Part shown: positions 35,141-44,691 of the stretch, one piece after another
How the letters are laid out: the number at the start of each line of letters is the position of its first letter
Numbering within the stretch: the first letter of the stretch is position 1
DNA from: Flavobacterium pectinovorum
Lineage (GTDB): Bacteria; Bacteroidota; Bacteroidia; Flavobacteriales; Flavobacteriaceae
Direction: 5' to 3'
NCBI RefSeq assembly: GCF_006438875.1
Contig: NZ_RCZH01000005.1
Span: 248,001 to 312,000 of the forward strand
Length of the DNA stretch: 64,000 nucleotides
Made by a program: the position numbers and the translations under genes
Notes under the pieces: generated by a model
What the model was told of the DNA's origin: nothing
Database searches by the model: none
The model's input: only the letters and a program-made list of their open reading frames with translations

Positions 35141-35147
35141 ATTTTTG
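35140..35147 (+). promoter_or_regulatory. -7 box (TATTTTTG) of pyrF
   Basis: TAnnTTTG match 56 bp before the pyrF ATG; overlaps the T-run of the preceding terminator. Confidence 0.45.
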
Positions 35148-35202
35148 CATACCTTCTAAAAAGAATTATTTCTAATGGATTAGAAGCGTTAAAAAAACAA
35201 GA

Positions 35203-36030
35203 ATGACAACACAACAACTACACGAACAAATCCTTTTAAAAAAATCATTTTTATGCGTTGGATTGGATCCCGATCTAACCAAAATCCCACCTCATTTATT
35301 AGAAACCGAAGATCCTATTTTCGAATTTAATAAAGCCATAATCGATGCAACACACGATTTAACGGTTGGATACAAACCAAACACCGCTTTTTTTGAAGCA
35401 TATGGTATAAAAGGATGGATTTCGCTTCAGAAAACAATCAATTACATCAACGAGAATTTTCCTGAAATGTTTACTATTGCCGATGCAAAGCGCGGTGATA
35501 TCGGAAATACTTCAAGTATGTATGCAAAAGCTTTTTTTGAAGATCTAAATTTTGATAGTGTTACCGTTGCCCCATATATGGGAAAAGATTCGGTTGAGCC
35601 ATTTTTAGCTTTCGAAAATAAACATACAATTATGTTGGCATTAACTTCTAACGAAGGTGCTTTTGATTTTCAGACCTTAAACATAAACGGAAAAGAATTA
35701 TACAAACAAGTTTTGGAAACTTCTAAAACATGGAAAAACAGCCACAATCTAATGTATGTTGTTGGTGCCACAAAAGCCGAATATTTTACGGAAATCAGAA
35801 AAATTGTTCCGGACAGTTTCTTGTTAGTTCCCGGAATTGGCGCTCAAGGCGGAAGTTTATCTGAAGTATGCAAATACGGAATGAACGATAAAGTTGGATT
35901 ATTAGTAAACTCTGCAAGAGCAATTATCTATGCATCTAATGGAACTGATTTTGCCGAAAAAGCAAGAGAAGAAGCCTTAAAAGTACAACAAGAAATGGAA
36001 GAAATTCTTAGTTTAAGGTTTCAGGTTTAA
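35203..36030 (+). CDS. pyrF: Orotidine 5'-phosphate decarboxylase (type 2)
   Basis: 275 residues, the length of the type 2 PyrF subfamily. Decarboxylates OMP to UMP, the last step of pyrimidine synthesis. [12 protein letters not shown] opens the barrel; [17 protein letters not shown] carries the catalytic Lys and Asp of the D.KRGDI motif; [11 protein letters not shown] and NSARAIIYA are the phosphate-binding end. No pathway neighbours here; followed by a perfect 42-bp inverted repeat. Confidence 0.95.
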   Translation: MTTQQLHEQILLKKSFLCVGLDPDLTKIPPHLLETEDPIFEFNKAIIDATHDLTVGYKPNTAFFEAYGIKGWISLQKTINYINENFPEMFTIADAKRGDIGNTSSMYAKAFFEDLNFDSVTVAPYMGKDSVEPFLAFENKHTIMLALTSNEGAFDFQTLNINGKELYKQVLETSKTWKNSHNLMYVVGATKAEYFTEIRKIVPDSFLLVPGIGAQGGSLSEVCKYGMNDKVGLLVNSARAIIYASNGTDFAEKAREEALKVQQEMEEILSLRFQV

Positions 36031-36058
36031 AGTTTGCTTTACTTTGAACATAATTTTT

Positions 36059-36245
36059 TACCGCAGAGTTCGCAAAGTTTTTTCGCAAAGTTTCGCAAAG
36101 ATTTACGCTCTTTGTGGGTAGTTGTTTTCTATTGAAAAAAGTTTGCAAAGCTATGTGCAAAGCTTTGTGAACTTTGACCACTTATTAGATATCAATAAAA
36201 AAACTTTGCGAAACTTTGCGAAAAAACTTTGCGAACTCTGCGGTA
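36059..36245. repeat. Perfect 42-bp inverted repeat
   Basis: Left arm 36059-36100 (TACCGCAGAGTTCGCAAAGT...) and right arm 36204-36245 are exact reverse complements, with a 103-bp spacer that also contains partial inverted CGCAAAG/CTTTGCG units. It may form a cruciform or a very strong terminator after pyrF. Related units lie at 37150-37250, 62165-62480 and 63303-63617. Confidence 0.85.
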
Positions 36246-36298
36246 AAATCACACAATCCAACAAACTTGCAACAAAGAAAACCTGAAACAAAAAACAA

Positions 36299-37099
36299 AT
36301 GAAACAATTTAAAGATCAGCTTGGTACTTTACATTCTTTTGAGACCGCTCCAAAACGCATTATCTCGCTGGTACCGTCGCAAACGGAATTGTTGTATGAT
36401 TTAGGTTTAGAAGAAAAAATCATCGGAATCACAAAGTTTTGTGTACATCCGTATCATTTCAAATCTACTAAAAAAGTTGTTGGAGGAACTAAGAAAATTC
36501 ATTTCGAAAAAATAAAATTACTACAGCCTGATATTATCATTTGTAATAAAGAAGAAAACACAGCGGAAATTGTGGAGCAATTAAGTTCTATTTGTCCAGT
36601 TTGGGTAACGAATATTATTTCTATCGAAGATAATTTTCAGATGATAACAGATTTCGGACAACTTTTTAATTGCCGGACAGAAGCGCAAAAGTGGAATGAT
36701 AAATTGACTTTTGCTTTGAGCGATTTCAAAAAATATATTCAGGATATTGAAATTAAAAAAGCTGCTTACTTCATTTGGAAAAATCCTTTTATGGTGGCAG
36801 GTGATGATACTTATATAAATGAGTTGTTAAAACTGAATCATTTTGAGAATATCTACGCCAATAAAGGTCGTTATCCGGAAGTTGAACTCAAAAAAATGCG
36901 ATTAGAAGGCGATCCCGATTTGGTTTTCCTTTCGTCAGAACCGTATCCTTTTAAAGAAGAAGACGCATTTGAGATAGGACGTTTTACGCATCACGCCAAA
37001 ACAATCTTTGTCGATGGCGAAATGTTCTCCTGGCACGGAAGCCGATTACTAAAGGCTTTTCCGTACTTTAAAATACTACACGAAAGACTGAGAAACTAA
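36299..37099 (+). CDS. BtuF-like cobalamin-binding/helical-backbone protein without signal peptide
   Basis: 266 residues, the class III periplasmic-binding fold (PKRIISLVPSQTELLYDLGL, IIGITKFCVHPYHFKSTKKV, LQPDIIICNKEENTAEIVEQ, GDPDLVFLSSEPYPF). Close relatives bind cobalamin (BtuF) or siderophores. There is no signal peptide and the N-terminus starts directly in the fold, so the protein may be cytoplasmic; no ABC permease or ATPase gene is nearby. The ligand is not decided by sequence. Confidence 0.8.
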   Translation: MKQFKDQLGTLHSFETAPKRIISLVPSQTELLYDLGLEEKIIGITKFCVHPYHFKSTKKVVGGTKKIHFEKIKLLQPDIIICNKEENTAEIVEQLSSICPVWVTNIISIEDNFQMITDFGQLFNCRTEAQKWNDKLTFALSDFKKYIQDIEIKKAAYFIWKNPFMVAGDDTYINELLKLNHFENIYANKGRYPEVELKKMRLEGDPDLVFLSSEPYPFKEEDAFEIGRFTHHAKTIFVDGEMFSWHGSRLLKAFPYFKILHERLRN

Positions 37100-37307
37100 A
37101 AAGGTAGTTTCAAGTTTTTTTTGTTTCAAGTTTCAAGTTTATTGGATTGTGTATTTTACAGCAAAGCTATTTATTGATAAAGCTTTGCGAACTTTGTGTT
37201 TTCTAAACATACAGTTAGAAAAAAAACTTTGCGCACTTTGCGGTAAAAATTTATGTTCAAAGTCAAGTAACTTGAAACTTTAAACAAAGAAAACCTGAAA
37301 CAAGAAC

Positions 37308-37460
37308 ATAAAAAAATGCCGACATCTCTAGGAAGGCGGCATTATTTAACTAACCAAAACCAAAATAATAAATAACCAGTTTATTACATTACAAAGATCC
37401 GACTTATATCAATCTTATGGTGTTAAGGTCTTGTTATTACTTTGTTGGATATAAGTTAAT
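37308..37460 (-). ncRNA. Candidate small RNA or attenuator, copy A
   Basis: Read on the minus strand: ATATCCAACAAAGTAATAAC, then GGATCTTTGT (near a -7 box) followed by TAATAAACTGGTTATTTATT, TTTTGGTTTTGGTTAGTTAA and a hairpin ATGCCG...CGGCAT with a T-run (37311-37345). So it has a promoter-like start and a terminator about 80 nt later. Copy B at 37619 is about 90 percent identical. A short frame rich in Trp/Phe/Leu (LLFWFWLV) lies inside but has no start codon. Confidence 0.45.
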
Positions 37461-37618
37461 GTTTAATTTTTACAAATGTGTTTATATAACCACATATATA
37501 AATGAACTTTGATGCTTTGTGGTTAAACCAATGTTCAAAGCCAAACAACCTGAAACCTGAAACTTGAAACAGAGAAAAATCTGAAACCTGAAACAAAAGA
37601 AAACCAGAAACAAAAGAG

Positions 37619-37770
37619 CATAAAAAATGCCGGCATCTCGAAGAAGCCGGCATCATTTAACTAACCAAAACCAAAATAATAAATAACCAGTTTATTACAG
37701 TACAAAGATCCGACATATATGAATGTTTAGCTGTTAAGGTTTTGTTATTACTTTGTTGGACATAAGTTAA
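37619..37770 (-). ncRNA. Candidate small RNA or attenuator, copy B
   Basis: Same layout as copy A, 310 bp away. The terminator stem reads ATGCCGGC / GCCGGCAT (37620-37654), with compensating differences from copy A. Sequence between GATCTTTG and the stem is almost unchanged between copies, so both may be transcribed or one serves as a decoy. Confidence 0.45.
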
Positions 37771-37877
37771 GATTCGTGAAATACCTTTTCTGAGCTTTCT
37801 GCAACGTTAAATAATTTTTGGTTATTAAAATATAATAACAATCAATTTTGTTTATGAATATCGTAAACATAAGTTTG

Positions 37878-37885
37878 TATATTTG
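37878..37885 (+). promoter_or_regulatory. -7 box (TATATTTG) of katA
   Basis: TAnnTTTG match 23 bp before the katA ATG. Confidence 0.5.
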
Positions 37886-37908
37886 ATAAAACATTAAATA
37901 TCAGCAAT

Positions 37909-39402
37909 ATGGAAACAAACAAGAAATTAACAACTGCAACAGGAACTCCTGTTCCAGACAATCAAAACATTCAAACTGCTGGTCCTCGAGGACCTGTTTT
38001 ATTACAAGATTTTTGGTTTTTAGAAAAAATGGCGCATTTTGATCGTGAAGTTATTCCGGAACGACGAATGCATGCAAAAGGATCTGGTGCTTACGGAACT
38101 TTTACGGTTACTCATGACATCACAAAATATACAAGAGCTGATATTTTTTCGGAGATTGGTAAAAAAACAGAGATGTTTGCGCGTTTTTCAACTGTTGCAG
38201 GAGAAAGAGGTGCTGCTGATGCCGAGAGAGATATTCGTGGTTTTGCATTGAAATTTTATACAAACGAAGGAAATTGGGATTTGGTAGGAAATAATACTCC
38301 CGTTTTCTTTTTTCGTGATCCAATGAAATTCCCTGATTTAAATCATGCTGTAAAACGTGATCCAAAAACCAATTTGAGAAGTGCTGATAACAATTGGGAT
38401 TTTTGGACTTTATTACCAGAAGCTTTACACCAAATTACCATCGTAATGAGTGATCGCGGAATTCCCAGATCGTACAGACAAATGCACGGATTTGGTAGCC
38501 ATACGTTTAGTTTCATCAATCATCAAAACGAGAGGCATTATGTGAAATTTCATTTCGTAACGCAACAAGGAATTGATAACCTGTCTGACGAAGAAGCAGC
38601 TAAATTAGTTGGAGGAGACAGAGAAAGTCATCAACGTGATTTATTTGATGCTATTGAAGAAGGAAACTTCCCAAAATGGAAAATGTTCGTTCAGATCATG
38701 ACCGAAGAACAAGCGGAAAATTATCGTTTCCATCCTTTTGATTTAACTAAAGTTTGGTTAAAAGGCGATTATCCGCTAATACCTGTTGGAGAATTCGAAT
38801 TAAATAAAAATCCTGAAAATTATTTTGCTGAGGTTGAACAGGCTGCTTTTAATCCTGCGCACGTACCTCCGGGAGTTAGTTTTTCACCGGACAAAATGTT
38901 ACAAGCCCGTTTATTCTCTTATGGAGACGCTCATAGATACCGTTTAGGAGTTAACAATTACCAAATTCCAGTGAACTCTTCAAGATGTCCTTACAATACA
39001 TTTCACCGAGACGGAGCAATGCGTGTAGATGGAAATAACGGAGGACGCAAACATTATGAGCCAAATAGTTTTGGAGAATGGCAAGAGCAACCTGAATTTA
39101 AGGAACCACCATTGAAACTTCATGGAGATGCGTATGCGCACAATTTCAGAGAAGATGACAATGATTATTTTACACAGCCAGGTTTATTATTCCGTTTATT
39201 AACAGACGAGAAAAAACAATTGCTGTTCAAAAATACTGCCGGACAAGTAGGAGGGGCACAAAAATTTATTCAAGTACGTCACATTAGAAATTGCTACAAA
39301 GCAGATCCGGCATACGGAGAAGGTGTAGCAATTGCATTAGGCCTAACAATGGATGAAGTAAATAATTTTAGTGATCCAAGATTATTAATCGAAGTGAGAT
39401 AA
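37909..39402 (+). CDS. katA: Catalase (small-subunit clade)
   Basis: 497 residues, heme catalase that dismutates hydrogen peroxide. The distal His is in [10 protein letters not shown], the Asn in [16 protein letters not shown] region, [20 protein letters not shown] is the catalase signature, and [18 protein letters not shown] holds the proximal Tyr. NADPH-site-like residues are present. Length is normal for clade 3. Monocistronic, with its own -7 box and terminator; dps lies 5 kb upstream but is not linked. Confidence 0.96.
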   Translation: METNKKLTTATGTPVPDNQNIQTAGPRGPVLLQDFWFLEKMAHFDREVIPERRMHAKGSGAYGTFTVTHDITKYTRADIFSEIGKKTEMFARFSTVAGERGAADAERDIRGFALKFYTNEGNWDLVGNNTPVFFFRDPMKFPDLNHAVKRDPKTNLRSADNNWDFWTLLPEALHQITIVMSDRGIPRSYRQMHGFGSHTFSFINHQNERHYVKFHFVTQQGIDNLSDEEAAKLVGGDRESHQRDLFDAIEEGNFPKWKMFVQIMTEEQAENYRFHPFDLTKVWLKGDYPLIPVGEFELNKNPENYFAEVEQAAFNPAHVPPGVSFSPDKMLQARLFSYGDAHRYRLGVNNYQIPVNSSRCPYNTFHRDGAMRVDGNNGGRKHYEPNSFGEWQEQPEFKEPPLKLHGDAYAHNFREDDNDYFTQPGLLFRLLTDEKKQLLFKNTAGQVGGAQKFIQVRHIRNCYKADPAYGEGVAIALGLTMDEVNNFSDPRLLIEVR

Positions 39403-39503
39403 TTTTTTTTAAGTTTCAAAGGCTCAAAGGAACAAAGGTTCAGAGTTCCTATCCCGAAACTTCGGGACAAAGGTTTAAAAAAGCATCTTTGATCTTAAAT
39501 AGT

Positions 39504-39537
39504 AAACCCGACAGATTTTAAAAACCTGTCGGGTTTA
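39504..39537 (+). terminator. Terminator of katA
   Basis: Stem AAACCCGACAG / CTGTCGGGTTT. A sister hairpin with the same stem follows at 39715-39753. Confidence 0.8.
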
Positions 39538-39714
39538 AATTTTCACATATTAAACCGACTAAAGTCCAGATCAAGCATAAAGATAAAACCAAAGTCTGTC
39601 TATAGTTCCGAAGGAACGATTTATATTGTAGAGCTGGACTTCAGTCCAGTTTACATAAAGGAATATATAATATTTCGCCATTTATAAAATGAAAAAAAGG
39701 CATAATCTAATAAC

Positions 39715-39753
39715 AAAACCCGACAAGTTTTTAAAATTTGTCGGGTTTTTATT
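39715..39753 (-). terminator. Terminator of purU
   Basis: Stem AAAACCCGACAA / TTGTCGGGTTTT with T/A runs on both sides; on the minus strand it closes the purU transcript (stop at 39807). Confidence 0.8.
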
Positions 39754-39806
39754 TTATGGATAAAAAGCAAAGACCTTTGAACCTTTGTAACTCTGCCTCT
39801 GTGAAC

Positions 39807-40661
39807 CTAAGAAAAAACAACCGTTTTATTACTATAAACCATAGTCTTACGTTCGGCATGTAATTTTATAGCTCTGGCAAGAACAATACGTTCTAAATCG
39901 CGTCCTTTCATAATAAAATCATCAATGGAATGTATGTGTGATACACGAGCAATATCCTGTTCGATAATTGGACCTTCGTCTAACTCTTCGGTAACATAAT
40001 GGCTTGTGGCACCAATAATTTTCACACCACGTTTAAAAGCAGAATGATAGGGCTTTGCACCCGGAAAAGCAGGCAAAAACGAATGATGGATATTGATGAT
40101 TTTATTCTCGTAAAGCGAAATCAATTTTGGCGTAATAATCTGCATATAACGCGCCAAAACAACAAAATTGATTTGATACTTTTTCAGTAATTCAATTTGT
40201 TTGGCTTCACCTTCTTCTTTATTGTCTTTTGTAAATGGCACACATTGAAACGGAATATCAAAACGTTCTGCAATAGATCTCAAATCGTTATGATTACTGA
40301 TAATCACAGGAATTTCGACATTTAATTCGCCTGCGCTGTAACGTCCTAAAATATCAAAAAGGCAATGATCATATTTAGAAACAAACAATGCCATTTTTGG
40401 TTTTTGTTCCTGATTGTACAAATCCCACGACATATTAAATTGCGCTGCAATTGTTTGGTCAAAATCAGTTTTAAAACTTTCAATAGTTATATTATGGTTG
40501 GTCAATTCACATTCCAATCGCATAAAAAACACATTTTGTTCCACATCAACATGTTGGTCGATATAGGTAATGTTCCCTTCTACTTTTGCAATAAAAGTAG
40601 TTACTGAAGCAATAATCCCTTTTTGGTCTCTGCAGTGAATCAGAATGGTAATTTTTTGCAT
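39807..40661 (-). CDS. purU: Formyltetrahydrofolate deformylase
   Basis: 284 residues. N-terminal ACT domain (KITILIHCRDQKGIIASVTTF) then a formyl-transferase-like hydrolase domain: NIHHSFLPAFPGAKPYHSAF carries catalytic His, and SHYVTEELDEGPIIEQDIAR the Asp. Releases formate from 10-formyl-THF and supplies formate for the PurT reaction and balances one-carbon pools. Full length. Own transcript. Confidence 0.94.
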   Translation of the reverse strand: MQKITILIHCRDQKGIIASVTTFIAKVEGNITYIDQHVDVEQNVFFMRLECELTNHNITIESFKTDFDQTIAAQFNMSWDLYNQEQKPKMALFVSKYDHCLFDILGRYSAGELNVEIPVIISNHNDLRSIAERFDIPFQCVPFTKDNKEEGEAKQIELLKKYQINFVVLARYMQIITPKLISLYENKIINIHHSFLPAFPGAKPYHSAFKRGVKIIGATSHYVTEELDEGPIIEQDIARVSHIHSIDDFIMKGRDLERIVLARAIKLHAERKTMVYSNKTVVFS

Positions 40662-40689
40662 TTTAGTCTAGATTGGTTTGTTATAGTTC

Positions 40690-40762
40690 TTTTAATTTTA
40701 GCCTCGAATTTCACGAATTAACACGAATTAAATTTGTGAAAATTCGTGAAATTTGTCGCTGA
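40690..40762. repeat. Intergenic inverted repeat
   Basis: CGAATTTCACGAATTAACAC ... AATTCGTGAAATTTG hairpin between purU and the DUF4197 gene; probably terminates the latter. Confidence 0.6.
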
Positions 40763-40767
40763 AAAAT

Positions 40768-41487
40768 TTATTTTCCGTCCTGCATAGCAAACACGCTTTT
40801 TAATAAAGGCGTTGTTCTTGCACTAATATTATTACGAATATCTTTTTCTTCAACAGAGATCATTTTAAAAACTCCTGCCAAAGCTTGGTTTGTTGTATAA
40901 TCAGTCAAATCTGGATTTACTTTTTTAACCAACGGAATCGTGTTGTATTTGGTAATAATATTTTTCCAAACCACATCGGCACCAACTTTTTCGAAAGAGC
41001 TTTTAATAACCGGATTAAATTTTCCGTATAAAGCTGTTGTAGTGCTATTTTGCAAATAACTGGTTGCGGCGCTATCATTTCCTAAAAGAATATTTTTAGC
41101 ATCTGTAAACGACATGTTTTTAACCGCTGATACAAAGATTGGGGTAGCTTCTTTAACCGCATCTTCGGCAGCACGATTCAAAACTTTGATACCTTCATCG
41201 GCAAGAGATGATAATCCAATTTTGCGCAAAGTAGCGTCTACTTTTTGCAATTCTGCAGGCATTAAAATTTTTACGGCTTCATTTTTATAAAAACCATCAA
41301 CGGCGGTCAATTTACTCACCTGTTCAGTAATTCCTTTATTTAAAGCTTCTTTTAATCCGGAAGCGATGTCAACTCCGCCAATTCCTGGAAGTTGCGAAGA
41401 CAATTGTGGTAATTGATTTAGAGTCTGTTGTACCTGAGCACAAGAACTAAGAGAAAATACAAGGGCTAAAATTAAAATCTTTTTCAT
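40768..41487 (-). CDS. DUF4197 lipoprotein
   Basis: 239 residues with lipoprotein signal (VFSLSSC). The DUF4197 body is helical: ASGLKEALNKGITEQVSKLT, IKVLNRAAEDAVKEATPIFV, FTDAKNILLGNDSAATSYLQ. Family function unknown; widespread in Proteobacteria and Bacteroidota. Monocistronic. Confidence 0.85.
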   Translation of the reverse strand: MKKILILALVFSLSSCAQVQQTLNQLPQLSSQLPGIGGVDIASGLKEALNKGITEQVSKLTAVDGFYKNEAVKILMPAELQKVDATLRKIGLSSLADEGIKVLNRAAEDAVKEATPIFVSAVKNMSFTDAKNILLGNDSAATSYLQNSTTTALYGKFNPVIKSSFEKVGADVVWKNIITKYNTIPLVKKVNPDLTDYTTNQALAGVFKMISVEEKDIRNNISARTTPLLKSVFAMQDGK

Positions 41488-41960
41488 TAAGTAGGTTTTT
41501 ATATAAGTTTCAAAAATACTACTTATTCAAAAACAAAGCCACAATTTTATTTTAAGAGCATAAACAATTTGTTTCATAAATAACAATTTGTTTTTTAAAG
41601 GTTCTATCCCTAGACTTCAGTATTAAGGTTCTTTTTGGAATGTTATTTTTTTTGGAGCTAATCCCACTATTCGTTGCGATCTTTTGTGGCTCCCTAATAA
41701 GCCCAATGTCATTAAGTTAAGGGTGATATAAAAATTACTGAACAGTTTAATTAAGAAAGTAATTAGAAAAATCCGTTTTTTATCAGCGTTTTCGCTTTAG
41801 CGAATCAGTAAAATCAGCGTCTAATTTTGACGCGGATAAAAACGGATTTACTTCGTAAAAACGCGGATAAAAACGGATTTACTTTGCAATAATTTTATTT
41901 TCTAAAAGCTTAACATAATCACATTGCCCGATTCCGAAACTTCAGGATAGTAGCTTTCTT
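41488..41960. other. Intergenic stretch with R2 fragment and direct repeats
   Basis: R2-like piece at 41645-41710 (GGAGCTAATCCCACTATTCG), then ACGCGGATAAAAACGGATTT twice in tandem (about 41830-41880) with an inverted AATCCGTTTTTTATCAGCG upstream, and a degraded CCCGAAACTTCGGG unit at 41929. No gene. Confidence 0.55.
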
Positions 41961-42521
41961 TCACGGCCAATACATTCTAACATTATAATCCCAATACGTT
42001 TTACTGGAAAGATAAGTAGGCTGCATGGCAGAAATTGGTAGATTATTTTGGTCGTACAATTGTACTTGTATTATTTTTTCTGAGGTATCATCTTTTAAAT
42101 CAATGTTTCCTTCGGCGGCGTCTATTAATTTCTTTTTCTTTAGATACAAATCAGGTTTTTCGATAATAAAGACAATTGCTGCTTCATTATTCGATTCTCT
42201 TTCACCTGCTAAATTACCGTTAGCATCAAAAGTTTCAATTCTTTGTAAATAGTCATTATTGTAATAAAATAATTGGAAAGAAATTCCGCCATGCAATACT
42301 TGCAACTTCTGATTCATAACACGAAACCGAAGTATTTGCTTTTTTGCATTTGTAAATTCTATTGATCCATTTCCAGTTGCATTAATGTGATTGTATAGAA
42401 CCTTTGCGGGTTTTGAGAATTGTTTTATTTTGTTGGTATATAAATCATATTTACTTTGAGAATTTGCTGTATTGCAAATGCTCAGAAAAAAGGACAAGGA
42501 TAAAAGCAATGATGATTTCAT
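41961..42521 (-). CDS. Secreted hypothetical protein
   Basis: 186 residues from the ATG at 42521, which gives a good signal peptide (MKSSLLLSLSFFLSICNTAN). The frame could begin 14 codons earlier, overlapping the upstream gene by 22 bp. Mature part is beta-rich (KQILRFRVMNQKLQVLHGGI, YLQRIETFDANGNLAGERES, KIIQVQLYDQNNLPISAM). Third gene of the minus-strand operon from 43398. No family. Confidence 0.55.
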   Translation of the reverse strand: MKSSLLLSLSFFLSICNTANSQSKYDLYTNKIKQFSKPAKVLYNHINATGNGSIEFTNAKKQILRFRVMNQKLQVLHGGISFQLFYYNNDYLQRIETFDANGNLAGERESNNEAAIVFIIEKPDLYLKKKKLIDAAEGNIDLKDDTSEKIIQVQLYDQNNLPISAMQPTYLSSKTYWDYNVRMYWP

Positions 42522-42541
42522 AGCTCTTTCTATTATTATAA

Positions 42542-42973
42542 TTAATTTTTTATTTTTCTCCATTGTTGAAAAACACCTTCAAAAAAAGATTTAATTCCTC
42601 TTTCGCTACCGTCAATACTAACTTTGAATGTAAAGCCATTTTTTTTTGTAACGAGAATATAGGGGCAATAAGATAATCCTGCCTTATAAATTGTATCAAT
42701 TTTCACAATATCATTATAATAGGCAAAATTTACATTGTCTTTTTTTGCATTTCGCTTATCTAACCAATAAGTTGCAATTCTTTTGTTAGTATAAAAATTC
42801 CCGCAAACATCTTTTTTATATTCGCTATAAAACTGATATATAGTTTCACTGTTATCAAGAAGGTTTAGCTTTTTTATGCGTTGAATATCAACTTGATTTA
42901 AAGTCTTGTGATTTTCAATTTTATTACAAGAAATAAACAGTACTAAAATTGTTATGAAAATATATCTGTTCAT
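42542..42973 (-). CDS. Small hypothetical lipoprotein
   Basis: 143 residues, lipoprotein signal ending LFISC. Mature part (DNSETIYQFYSEYKKDVCGN, KIDTIYKAGLSYCPYILVTK) has Cys pairs. Middle gene of the operon, 5 bp after the Coa1-like gene. No family. Confidence 0.55.
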   Translation of the reverse strand: MNRYIFITILVLFISCNKIENHKTLNQVDIQRIKKLNLLDNSETIYQFYSEYKKDVCGNFYTNKRIATYWLDKRNAKKDNVNFAYYNDIVKIDTIYKAGLSYCPYILVTKKNGFTFKVSIDGSERGIKSFFEGVFQQWRKIKN

Positions 42974-42978
42974 AAAAC

Positions 42979-43398
42979 TTACTTCTTCAATAAATCAATT
43001 TCTTCTTTTGTAGCCTCAATATAAACGGACTTTACGCTGTATTTCCAAGTCCCTCTTTTTTCAGCTACAATAAATATAGTTCCTTTTCCTTTGGAGCCTT
43101 TTATAGGAATTTGCAGGTCACAATTTCCAGTATCATTACTTAAGCTAATATTTCCGGATGTCATTCCGTCTGCTTCAATAGGATTTCCGAGTTTTTCAAT
43201 TATTACCTTGTTATGTTTTACTTCTGTTAAGGTTTCTTTGTAAACATCAGAATCTTTCATCATTGAGGTAACTCCAAAGAAAACTGCGGTTATAAATAAA
43301 CCTAAAAGGACCAAAAGACTTAAACATCCTGTTGGCACAAACCATTTCCAGTTTCTATCCCACCAACTTTTTCTAACTTCAGTATAATTTTCTTCCAT
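42979..43398 (-). CDS. Coa1-like membrane-anchored protein
   Basis: 139 residues. Acidic/aromatic N-terminus (RKSWWDRNWKWFVPTG) then one transmembrane helix (SLLVLLGLFITAVFFGVTSM) and a periplasmic domain (SDVYKETLTEVKHNKVIIEK, LGNPIEADG, GKGTIFIVAEKRGTWKYSVK). This is the Cytochrome-oxidase-assembly-factor-1 (Coa1) pattern widespread in Bacteroidota, where it is not tied to oxidase assembly. First gene of the three-gene operon. Confidence 0.75.
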   Translation of the reverse strand: MEENYTEVRKSWWDRNWKWFVPTGCLSLLVLLGLFITAVFFGVTSMMKDSDVYKETLTEVKHNKVIIEKLGNPIEADGMTSGNISLSNDTGNCDLQIPIKGSKGKGTIFIVAEKRGTWKYSVKSVYIEATKEEIDLLKK

Positions 43399-43493
43399 AA
43401 TTAAAAATGTAATTTCAGATCAGAAAGATACTATTATTCTAGTTAAAATTCGGAAAAAAATGAAAGGGAAAGTTTACTTGAATAGTGTTCTAA

Positions 43494-44141
43494 TTATTTC
43501 ATATTGGCATAAGTATTTGTGAAAAGGCGTCCTTGTCCTATTGCGATCAAAGTATTGTGAGGATCTTTATAATCATCGGACATAATCGAAGCGAGTTGTA
43601 AGTTTTTGATCCCTTTAATATTATTATCCTGAATATCCAGTTCACCTGATAGAATAATTAAGTTTTGATATTTTGCGATATAAGAACCATAATCGAGTTC
43701 GCCGTTACTGTGTAGTAAGATCGAGAATTTATCGCCCTGACCGGATATAAAAGAACCTTTTCCTTCCCAGGTTTCATTTTGAGCATCATGGGAATAAATC
43801 GTGAAATTTTTGAAATCGACGCTTAAGTTAGTAGTGTTTTGGTTTGATAGCGTGAGAGTGGATGTGCCAAGATTCACGCCTAAATATCCATCATTAAAAT
43901 TAGAGTTTGTACAACGAAAAGGATCAATATAATAAATACCTTCTACATTAGGAGGAGTATCGCCTTTGTTAATCGTGATTCCAAGTTGATCAATTGCTTT
44001 TTGCATGTTGCTGTCAACATAGTAATCATAAAGTTTTTTTTCAGGCGAGTCTGTTTGTTTTTCAGTAGAATCGTTAGAAGAACAAGCTGTTGTGCCAAGA
44101 ACGATGCATAAAATAAATAATTTAAAGGTGATTGTTTTCAT
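43494..44141 (-). CDS. Hypothetical lipoprotein
   Basis: 215 residues, lipoprotein signal ending LGTTAC. N-terminal spacer rich in Ser/Thr, then PPNVEGIYYIDPFRCTNSNF and a beta-rich body (TLTLSNQNTTNLSVDFKNFT, SFISGQGDKFSILLHSNGEL). Looks like a surface lipoprotein with a fimbrillin- or lipocalin-like fold. Monocistronic. Confidence 0.55.
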   Translation of the reverse strand: MKTITFKLFILCIVLGTTACSSNDSTEKQTDSPEKKLYDYYVDSNMQKAIDQLGITINKGDTPPNVEGIYYIDPFRCTNSNFNDGYLGVNLGTSTLTLSNQNTTNLSVDFKNFTIYSHDAQNETWEGKGSFISGQGDKFSILLHSNGELDYGSYIAKYQNLIILSGELDIQDNNIKGIKNLQLASIMSDDYKDPHNTLIAIGQGRLFTNTYANMK

Positions 44142-44164
44142 CTTATAGTTGGCTTAGAAGTTAA

Positions 44165-44202
44165 ATAAAAAAAGAATTTAGCCCTATAAAAGAGCTAAAT
44201 TC
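44165..44202 (-). terminator. Terminator of the 44350 gene
   Basis: Stem GAATTTAGC / GCTAAATTC with T-run on the minus strand. Confidence 0.75.
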
Positions 44203-44349
44203 AATTTGTAAATATATCTTTTGTTAACTTCCAGATTTACCGGTAAAAGCTTTAAAATTTATAACTTAAGGCAATATTTGGTGAGATGATATTCAGAAAA
44301 ACCTTTGGGGCAAAAAAGGCAGTTATGCGATAATTATTAAGAAAAAAAA

Positions 44350-44691
44350 TTAGATGTATTGTAGGCAATACAAATTAGGATTGTAAACAGGATTGATTTG
44401 ATTTAAGTCGGCTAAAATTTTGTGTGTATAATCACGACCGCCAATTGCTAAATAAAATAAAGATTTTGACAGATACATTGGTCTTAGAGGAAAGGTACGC
44501 CAACTAAGTAATACATTCTTTAAAAAATGTCTTAATACATACTTGATTTTATTTTCTTCAGGACGAACAAAATAAATCGTTGAACTTTTAACTTTGGTCA
44601 TTAAATTAGGGAACATTACAAATCTTGCACCTTGTTGGATTAATAAATTTATTTCGAAAAGTGTTAATCCTTCAATATTTTCTGTTTTCAT
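44350..44691 (-). CDS. Conserved Flavobacteriia hypothetical protein
   Basis: 113 residues, basic, with EINLLIQQGARFVMFPNLMT, then STIYFVRPEENKIKYVLRHF and SWRTFPLRPMYLSKSLFYLA. No motif I can name. It is separated from neighbours by hairpins on both sides. I know similar short proteins from Flavobacterium genomes, without a function. Confidence 0.55.
   Translation of the reverse strand: MKTENIEGLTLFEINLLIQQGARFVMFPNLMTKVKSSTIYFVRPEENKIKYVLRHFLKNVLLSWRTFPLRPMYLSKSLFYLAIGGRDYTHKILADLNQINPVYNPNLYCLQYI

Larger units (their letters stand above)
37100..37908. other. Intergenic stretch before katA with tandem element
   Basis: Holds CGCAAAG-type inverted repeats (37150-37250), GAAACCTGAAAC/TTGAAAC low-complexity units (37270-37305, 37545-37615), the two ~150-bp copies described separately, and the katA promoter. 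No protein gene is supported. Confidence 0.55.
39403..39806. other. Intergenic stretch katA-purU
   Basis: Two CCCGACA hairpins (39504-39537, 39715-39753) flank a copy of repeat R1 (39605-39652) and a CCCGAAACTTCGGGAC palindrome (39453-39468). No gene. Confidence 0.55.

Noticed and set aside
37456..37656. 66-codon minus-strand frame near katA
   Set aside because: It reads through GAAACCTGAAAC low-complexity repeats (LFQVS units) and part of the tandem element.
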